64,000 nt of DNA, from positions 5,954,501 through 6,018,500 of the forward strand of contig OX359200.1 in assembly GCA_947172415.1 (NCBI GenBank). Direction: 5' to 3'. Shown here one piece after another: positions 57,601-64,000 of this stretch (positions are counted from its first letter, which is position 1; every line of letters begins with the position of its first letter). This DNA comes from Chondrosia reniformis (taxonomy: Eukaryota > Porifera > Demospongiae > Chondrillida > Chondrillidae). The notes beneath the pieces were generated by a model. It was not told the origin of the DNA, did not search any database, and saw nothing but the letters and a program-made list of their open reading frames with translations. Both the position numbers and the translations under genes were made by a program.

Positions 57601-60600
57601 TCAGTCTGTTACACTATTTAGCAATCACTTATAAATATTAACACATTGCATCATTACTACATACCTGTAGGATGTATGCAAATGTTACTCAAGGAGCTAG
57701 TTCTGTCCGTAAGTTAAGTTTGCAGTGTTTGTACTTGCGTCAAAGGGTGGAATGTTGAATCTGTTTTGCAAACTGTATAACAGTAAATTGTAATGTGGAG
57801 TTTTCTTTACAGGATATACTCCTAGTCCCAATAACAATAACGAGGAAGTGTATGCTAACTCAATGATGGAGTCGGAAAGAACTACCAGTATTCAGCCTCT
57901 CCTGAAGACATCAGAGGAGGTTGACATCTATGAGGAGGTTAGGGCTGTCATAAAGGACCCAAAGTTTGCCATTTCAGTGGTAGCAAAGATGGATGCCTGC
58001 AAAAGGTCTGGCCCTCTTTGGGATCCGCTGACAGGAAAGATGCAGAGTGGAGCACTAAGTCAAAACCTTCCTGATAGGGAAGCTACTCCTGAGGACTATG
58101 ATAAAGAAGACATCTATGTTGACTTTGAAAAAATTTATCACAAGGTAACTAATTGGTGCTGCAGTCTATGTGTCCTTGTAATTATGTTATTGTTTACACT
58201 TAGGATGCTTCAGATGACATACTGGGAGGATTTGAGAAGGATCCTAATACATTTGTTATGCAGCAAAATCCTATTGGTGAAGGAGAATTTGGAAAGTTGG
58301 TTGTTAACCATTTATTGTGATGTATAACGTCAGCTTTCATTTCAGCTGCACGAGGTTTTCATTTTACTTATAACTTTCCACTACTGTATATACAGGGTGT
58401 ATAAGGGAGTGGCCAAACATTTGGTTCCCGGAGAAACCTCTACCCCAGTTGCTATCAAAGTTCTAAAGGGTTAGTGCCACAACCACATAAAACCGCTTTT
58501 TTCCACCATGTGGTTTCAATTTATGGGGTGGGGATATGAATGAAGCTGTGACCACCATCTTGAGTAATATTTGATTCTTTATATGTAACCCAGACGATAC
58601 TTCTGAAAAGGCAAGAAAGGATTTCCTTTCAGAAGCTCAGATCCTAGCCCACTTCTGCCATCCCAACATTTTATCTCTTCTTGGTGTGTGTACAAAAGGG
58701 AAAGAGGTTATGGTTATTACAGATCTTTTTCCGAAAGGGGATCTGAAAAACTACTTGAAGAGGTGAGCATAATTTCAGACACTCTGCTAGGTTTTATAAT
58801 GCTTTCAGATAGTTTAATGACTTTCTATAAAGCTATACAATAAATTTAATATGTAAATAATCACAACTTTTGTATAAAATAGTACATTTATAGTTTTAAT
58901 TACATATCTTCTGAGATGCTAGCAATTTCTTTTCTTCAGAAATAGAAACACTCTATCAACAATAAGATGGCAATCTATTTTTGTTGTGCATGGTCTCTCT
59001 ATATTACTGATAGTTTTCATGATTTTTGCATTTTTAAATTAACAAGAATTGCCAATTTCTTACAAATTAACTAATCACACATACATCACTCTAATTTTTA
59101 TGCAATAGTTTCCAAAAGATTACCAAAGTGACATGTCATTACATATAATATGCAACTCTGTAGTGCTCAGAAAGCTAAAAAAGAAGGGAGAAGTAATTCT
59201 CAACTGCAAGTTGGAGATTTGATTCGTATTTCTGGACAAGTAAACAGTTTGATAAATAGTGGTCCATTAAAATTGTGATTAATCATTAAAATTATCAGCT
59301 ACCATTTGATCCTATAGATTGCATTAGGAATGGAATATTTGGCATCAAAATATTTCATTCATCGAGATTTGGCTGCAAGGTATCTCATCATAATATTGTA
59401 TCTAATTTGACTGAGACTGTGATATTATGCAATATGTTGTATAACAGGAATGTTCTAGTTGGAGATGGTCTTCATTGTGTCATTGCTGATTTTGGTATGT
59501 CCAGAGTGCTTGCTAAAGATGACTCATACTACGAGATGAGTTCTAACAGTAAGCTGCCATTTAAATGGATGGCTCCTGAGGCAATAGACTATAAGAAGTT
59601 CTCCACTTATAGTGATGGTTAGTAAATATATAGAAAGGTTTTCAACAGACAATTATTGTGTCCTTTATGTTAAACTTTAAAACAAACTACTTTGATATAC
59701 ATATCCTACGTAGATCTAGAGGCCCTTACCTCCTCAATTTTATTTTGGTCATTTTTTATCCAGCCTCAATTTGAGCCCAGTATCCCTTTCAGCAACCTGG
59801 CTTCTATAAAAATATTTATTTATTTTGGTGTCTTAGGAGGCACTTAATTAGTCTTTTCATGGCACCATTGAAGGAGGCATGTTGGGCTTTCACTCTGGCA
59901 GTACTACTGCACTGTAAACTGGTTTAGATATTACAATTGGTTCACATTTCAGCCCAATGTGTAATTGATTCAGGAACCCCTGCCTCTATTCAAGGTCCAG
60001 CTTCTATTTAAGAATACCAAACAACTAGTTTACTTTATCTACTGCAAGATTATCATCAAGCTCCTTTTATAGCTACAGTAAAACCTCCGATTAAAGGGAA
60101 CCAGACCTACCTATATTGTTCTTTATAAAGAAGTTGTCCTTTCTCGGAGGTTGCCCATAGAATGTATACAAAACACCAAATACTTACATGCTGTATAGAC
60201 ATCCTTTTTTATTAACATCGATCAATAATAATAAACTTTTTGACCGTAATACGTACATGCACAACTGAAGGTTTATATATGTATTAGTTTATTACTTATA
60301 AGCTTTAAGAAAGAAATTATCAAATAATCGAAGCCACAGCATCTAAGGATACTACCTATTTGATTGGATTAATAATTGTTGTGGCTCTTTTGTATTACAG
60401 TGTGGAGTTTTGGGGTTGTGCTGTGGGAAGTAGCAAGTTTTGGTCAAACACCTTTAAAGGTAAATGTATACAATTATGTACATGTGTATTATAAAGGAGA
60501 GTATACGTAGGTACGCATGTTCAAGTTTATAGCTGATAAGTGAATATATAATCACTGGAGTTCAGCCCAATGATTGAAGTGTTGGAAAAAATAGGGGAAC

Positions 60601-61533
60601 TTTAAGATCTAAAGCTGATCTTAAAGCATCGATGTCATCATCATTAAACTCTGGGTAGAGCTCATTGCGCTCCTCAGGGGACATGAGTGGGCAGGGGTAA
60701 TACCCAGAGTTTATTGATGATGACAGATTGAAGTGTTAGTGAACAGAGTCATAGTACATAGCAACCAAGTATAACATGAAGTATAATATACTCCGTTGCC
60801 GGGGCAACCGCCTGTGTTTAAATTTCGTAACCGTGATATAACAGGAAGAAGCTAAATACTGCATCGGCTTCTTAAATCCTGTTATATCCCTGCCCAAATA
60901 TGGTAAACTAAGACGTTTCTCCTTGGGGGGTAGACAATTCTCCTTGCATTTAGGACAGTTGGAGTAGTCAGGGCAAGAGCATTCTAGCGATGGACTATAT
61001 ATCACTCATACCATGGCGCTTCGGTGTATATGGATTTTATACGTAAACACCTCAGCATCGTGGTATAATTAATACATATAATAATGGAGTATATCATTAT
61101 ACCCTTACTGACTGTCTTCAGAAAGTGCCGCCATCTGATATCTCAAGTTATCTCAGAAGTGGTCGGAGAATGGCACAGCCAAGTCAATGCCCAGATGAAC
61201 TGTAAGCTACATACTTAAGAATGATCTTAATATTCTTAATTGTAAATGAATGCTAAAACTCGTATGTTTATGTACATGCACACTTCACCAGCCGTTTCCT
61301 AATTGCATGTCAAACCTATCTTATAATGATACAATATTAATTAATCATACTTAATTGGTATGGTTTGATTTATATATGTATGTGTCATTTTATAAAATTG
61401 TAGATATCAAATGATGTTAAAGTGTTGGGAATTTGAAAAGGAAAGGAGACCTACTTTCTCTTTGCTAAAAACTCAATTAGTTACACTCCAAAATATATAT
61501 AGCACAGAAAAGGAGGGCACCATATACATTTAA
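51682..61533 (+). CDS. Receptor tyrosine kinase with three-fold repeated ectodomain module and two FN3 domains
   Basis: Exons: 51682-52000, 52245-52724, 53073-53285, 53548-53997, 54147-54374, 54441-54899, 55000-55263, 55959-56231, 56427-56580, 57125-57181, 57671-57708, 57813-58144, 58204-58295, 58396-58469, 58594-58762, 59164-59239, 59318-59379, 59448-59617, 60401-60459, 61122-61201, 61404-61533; total 4,179 nt, 1,392 residues. The signal peptide is best from the second Met (MALNYLLIPFLVLSTLQSC). Residues about 30-716 are three copies of a two-exon module (see 52245 entry), 717-895 two fibronectin-III-like domains, and about 902-935 the membrane segment. The juxtamembrane region is long (about 150) with YANV, YANS and YEEV tyrosines. 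Kinase: GEGEFG loop, VAIKVLK lysine, SEAQIL glutamate, HRDLAARN catalytic loop, DFGMSR, activation loop YYEMSSNSKLPFKWMAPEA, SDVWSFGVVLWE. All key residues are present, so it should be active. The short C-terminal tail ends GTIYI. Sponges have many lineage-specific receptor kinases; I cannot place this one in a bilaterian family. Confidence 0.92.
51740..54899 (+). other. Three tandem copies of an unrecognised ectodomain module
   Basis: Exon pairs 1+2, 3+4 and 5+6 each encode one module of about 225-260 residues. The first exon of each has a QC around residue 25 (FPDQCGPP, HLDQCSPG, IPNQCDGT), a V(F/Y)FY or ASFYT strand, a V-x-S-x-x-F-x-V strand and ends in S/T-x-G at a phase-1 intron. The second starts with a strand then (V/I)LP.GVY..(D/Q)I.Y (LPSGVYLVDIAY, VPTGIYDIQVDY, LPIDVFSVEILY), then LEVFEQF / LEVQDQF / LTVFEPF, and a late Cys (RSCEGSV, PPCSAVV, NLCSNIV). 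The two Cys may pair. All junctions are phase 1, which fits duplication by exon shuffling. Confidence 0.75.
52825..52890 (+). repeat. tRNA-like sequence (tRNA-derived repeat or tRNA pseudogene)
   Basis: TAGCTCAGTTGGCAGAGC (D-arm and A box), CTGGT/ACCAG anticodon stem with loop AGTCAAA, and GGTTCAATTCCC (T-arm and B box). The acceptor stem does not pair and the loop lacks the expected U33, so it is not a working tRNA. It is in the second intron of the receptor kinase. Confidence 0.6.
56905..57058. repeat. Hairpin MITE with GACCCTGGGGGTC core
   Basis: TTATCCTTTGGATGGTTCAT at the left and AGATGAACCATCCAAAAGTT at the right; TTTTGAGCATCTAAAGACAC and GACCCTGGGGGTCTTCTG between. It is in a receptor-kinase intron. 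Confidence 0.8.
60074..60165. repeat. Pogo/Tigger-like remnant
   Basis: TACAGTAAAACCTCCGATTA at the left and GTCCTTTCTCGGAGGTTGCC at the right form a loose inverted pair typical of old pogo-type elements. It is in a receptor-kinase intron. Confidence 0.4.
60631..60725. repeat. Hairpin with 24 bp arms
   Basis: GTCATCATCATTAAACTCTG continuing GGTA at 60634-60657, matched by TACCCAGAGTTTATTGATGA continuing TGAC at 60700-60724. The loop is about 42 bp. It is in the receptor-kinase intron before exon 61122-61201. Confidence 0.85.
60780..61102. mobile_element. Small element with TATAATATACTCC inverted ends
   Basis: TATAATATACTCC at 60781-60793 and GGAGTATATCATTATA at 61087-61102 are inverted. Inside is a further hairpin (GATATAACAGGAAGAAGC / GCTTCTTAAATCCTGTTATATC, 60835-60890) and, on the minus strand, an open frame with a cysteine cluster CSCPDYSNCPKCKENC. 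It is about 320 bp long and ends 20 bp before the acceptor of exon 61122. Confidence 0.5.
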
Positions 61534-62943
61534 ATATAAAAGTTTGTGACATATATGACCAGTACCAAAGAAAAGCTATAAGGTCCAAATACATTTAATA
61601 TATTTTCTCTTGTTTATAGCTTTTAATTTGAGTTTTTTTGTATACATATTATTTATTTAAGTGCATTATATGTACACAGACTGACTAGGGTTATTAACCC
61701 AAAACAACACTATACAAAAGCAGTTGTTCTTGGAAGAAAACATTAAAACAATTATTCCATAATCTGCTCTTCTCAGCCATCATTCACTTCTGAGTCCATC
61801 TTGAATTAAATGTATTGTCCCGAATTCATTTCACTGCTCTAAACTTATATATTATATTTCTACGTATAACCTAAATATTGCAGATATAATGTGATTCCCT
61901 ATATATAGCTAGGCGAATTTAACGAGCGAGTTATCCCATTCAGCTAGCGCTATATAGCACGCGCACTTCTGTGGACACAAGATGGCGTCGCTTTTTCGGG
62001 GGTGACATAGCTAGTTTCAGGCCACAGGTACACCAGACCATTCGACCGTGCTCGAGCTGAGGTCTAGCTGCATTCTCACCCTACGTATATACGTGTACAC
62101 AAACTGCGATAGCTATACCTATCGCTACCTTTGTAAGTTTCGTGCGTTTTTGGAAGCGCCATATAGCATATGGCATAGGCGCCCCTATATTGTCAGAAAT
62201 TATGTAACGTATGGCTTACTGTTCGTAACCTTGTATATACATGTATATGCTCCTATACTGTGTATGGGGAAAACGAAAAATCCGCCTAATCCCTATATAC
62301 CTTACTCCCTGATATCTGTCACCAAAATGGCGGACGTTAGACTGGCTTTAGTTTTCTAGCTTAAAACTAGCTTTCTCTTCCTTAGCGTCGAATATTAAAC
62401 AAACGAAAAGGATTTAGAAACCACATTTACTAATACTATGTAACGTAAAGCCTGCGTAAAAACGTTTTCTACGAGATATAACCTTGAAAAATTATCGGCA
62501 ATCAAGCAACGACAGGGTTAGGGTCTAAGAACTACGTATAAGCCAGTTTGCTGGGGGCGCCCCACGAGTTTTGTTAAACTCGAACTACTTGTTTATGTAA
62601 CTTTGCGGCTGTCAACGGGCTATAAACAATCTACACCTCACAACTTTCCAAATTGATATAGGCCGGCCGAATTTTAACACGTGCAACGTGGACATGTGTC
62701 ACCATTAAAGGACAAGACAAGTTCGGTAAATTAGTTCGGTTTAGTTTGGTTTAGTTTGGTTTAGTTATCAGAAATCTCGAATGAAATGGGTTTTGGAAAA
62801 GAAATAGAAGGTACAGAGAGTGCATGTACTATATTTTCATGTAGTTTAACTAATTCGGACACTGTACGTAACCTTGCCTGAATATAGTTTACTATTTCTG
62901 TATCAAAGTCTTTCTTGTATAATATATAGTGAAAAGATTCAAG
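61534..62943. other. Intergenic between receptor kinase and BTB-Kelch gene
   Basis: No gene is supported. Two YY1-like motifs, ACAAGATGGCGTC (61978-61990) and CAAAATGGCGGAC (62323-62335), occur in a more GC-rich stretch (61920-62340) that may be a promoter or untranslated first exon of the downstream gene. A short GGTTTAGTTT tandem lies at 62731-62765. The open frame at 62048-62359 has no recognisable motif. Confidence 0.45.
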
Positions 62944-64000
62944 ATGGATAATGGCGAGGTAAAATGTGACTTTAAAGGCCACTGCTCGTCTCTCCTTAAC
63001 TCCTTCAAAAAGATGTCGGAGAACAGAGAACTGTGCGACGTGATACTGACCGTTGGAATTAAGCAGTTTCACGTTCACAAAGTCATACTAGCGGCGAGTA
63101 GCCCATATTTCCAAGCTATGTTTACTAGTGCACTTCAGGAGAGTGCTCAGAAAGAAATTAATTTGAAAGGAACCAATGCGGAGACTGTAGAGACCCTTAT
63201 CAACTGTGTATATGAATCTACTCTAACTATCACTGTAGAGAATGCCACTTCAGTCCTCGCTTTAGCAGCTCAGTGGCAGATGGAGAAGGTTGTGGAAGTC
63301 TGCGGTAACTTTCTCCTCAAACATCTGGACATTGAAAATTGCCTTGAAATGCTTTTTTTTGCTGATGTACATGGCTGTGATGTCCTGAAAAAAGCGGCCA
63401 CAGATGTTTCAATTATTGATTTCTCAGGTGTTTGTCAGACAGAAGCATTTGTCAATGCTCCCGTGGAAATCTTGTTGGAATTACTAAAATTCGACTTTTT
63501 GGTGGTTCAGTCGGAAGAGAAGCTATTTGAAGACCTTCTAAAGTGGTTTAATCACAGCCCTGAGCTCCGAAGAAGTGACATACTAAAGATGTTAGATCTT
63601 ATCAAGTTTCCCTTAATACCCTGGGAGGTCATTGAAGAGAAACTGAAACAGAATAAATTGTATTTTGAACAAAAATGTAAGAGGATGCTTACAAATGCAC
63701 GTAACTTTCAGATGCATCCTAAAAAGAGAGCAGACTACAACATGGAAGATCCCCTTTATGTTCCACGTAGTGGGAGTAAGCCAATTTATGTGATTGTATA
63801 CGATTACGATGACTCTGATAACAGAAAACACTTTGTAGAACAGTATGATCCAACATTAAATCAGTGGAAAAGACTTACATCTCTTCCTACTAAAAGGATG
63901 TACTTTGAAGTGTGCACCCATCATGGGTTACTGTATGTCATTGGTGGTGGAGATACCTTTGATGGTAGTCCTCTAAACCTTGTGGAATGCTATGATCTAA
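62944..64000 (+). CDS. BTB-Kelch (KLHL-type) protein, N-terminal part, runs off the window
   Basis: KLHL proteins are substrate adaptors of CUL3 ubiquitin ligases: BTB binds CUL3 and the Kelch propeller binds substrate. One open exon of 352 codons so far, with no stop before the window end. BTB, residues about 14-120: FKKMSENRELCDVILTVG, FHVHKVILAASSPYFQAMFT, and ENATSVLALAAQWQM. BACK domain, about 125-235: CGNFLLKHLDIENCLEML, ILLELLKFDFLVVQSEEKLF. Kelch repeats begin near residue 280 with VEQYDPTLNQWKRLTSLP, and LLYVIGGGDTFDGSPLNLVE starts the next blade. The start is the first ATG (AAGATGG context) and gives a normal BTB N-terminus. It cannot be assigned to a specific KLHL number without the propeller. 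Confidence 0.93.
   Translation, partial: MDNGEVKCDFKGHCSSLLNSFKKMSENRELCDVILTVGIKQFHVHKVILAASSPYFQAMFTSALQESAQKEINLKGTNAETVETLINCVYESTLTITVENATSVLALAAQWQMEKVVEVCGNFLLKHLDIENCLEMLFFADVHGCDVLKKAATDVSIIDFSGVCQTEAFVNAPVEILLELLKFDFLVVQSEEKLFEDLLKWFNHSPELRRSDILKMLDLIKFPLIPWEVIEEKLKQNKLYFEQKCKRMLTNARNFQMHPKKRADYNMEDPLYVPRSGSKPIYVIVYDYDDSDNRKHFVEQYDPTLNQWKRLTSLPTKRMYFEVCTHHGLLYVIGGGDTFDGSPLNLVECYDL

Larger units (their letters stand above)
58204..61533 (+). other. Tyrosine kinase catalytic domain of the receptor
   Basis: Spans ten exons (13th to 21st plus the end of the juxtamembrane exon). The insert between the N-lobe hinge (ITDLFPKGDLKNYLK) and helix E is short (SAQKAKKEGRSNSQLQ), encoded by its own exon 59164-59239. 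The C-lobe ends CWEFEKERRPTFSLL, the usual receptor-type signature, 20-25 residues before the stop at 61531-61533. Confidence 0.9.

Noticed and set aside
62048-62359. 103-codon frame before the BTB-Kelch gene
   Set aside because: Composition is like intergenic DNA, with no motif; the region looks like a promoter or untranslated exon.

Overview
This window comes from a eukaryotic nuclear genome, and the content points to a demosponge of the Amphimedon type (inference). The DNA is AT-rich. The genes have many small exons with short GT-AG introns. It carries metazoan-only families (a giant cadherin, a receptor tyrosine kinase, a BTB-Kelch protein), and a small intronless beta/gamma-crystallin resembles the sponge protein geodin. 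I rebuilt exons by hand from homology, splice signals and frame. Every multi-exon model that is complete in the window has a total coding length divisible by three, which supports the models.

Layout. Positions 1-725 (+) hold the 3' part of a Derlin-1 gene. Positions 1534-6376 (+) hold a proline-rich protein followed by six beta-trefoil-type repeats. Positions 7268-11621 (+) hold PIGM (GPI mannosyltransferase 1), with a 1.1 kb minisatellite in its last intron. Positions 11622-22100 are almost entirely repeats: a partial copy of the PIGM locus, a Penelope-like relic, large direct and inverted repeats, and a transposon with a near-perfect palindrome inside it. Positions 22145-22636 (+) hold the geodin-like crystallin with its own TATA box. 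Positions 22637-25947 hold more transposon remains, including a broken Merlin transposase. Positions 25948-48780 (-) hold one cadherin gene of 53 exons encoding about 2,899 residues. Positions 49061-51561 (-) hold a short ataxin-3 (Josephin deubiquitinase with one UIM). It is head-to-head, 120 bp apart, with a receptor tyrosine kinase at 51682-61533 (+) whose ectodomain has a three-fold repeated module of no recognised family. Positions 62944-64000 (+) hold the start of a BTB-Kelch gene that runs off the window.

Functional themes. Derlin-1, ataxin-3 and possibly the BTB-Kelch protein belong to ubiquitin and p97-linked protein quality control. PIGM acts in GPI-anchor synthesis in the ER. The cadherin and the kinase are cell-surface adhesion and signalling proteins. 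They look like ordinary neighbours and not like an operon.

The most novel items are the kinase ectodomain module, the double beta-trefoil gene with nearly one repeat per exon, the cysteine-flanked calcium linkers of the cadherin, and the nested palindromic repeat block at 15.3-21.4 kb.
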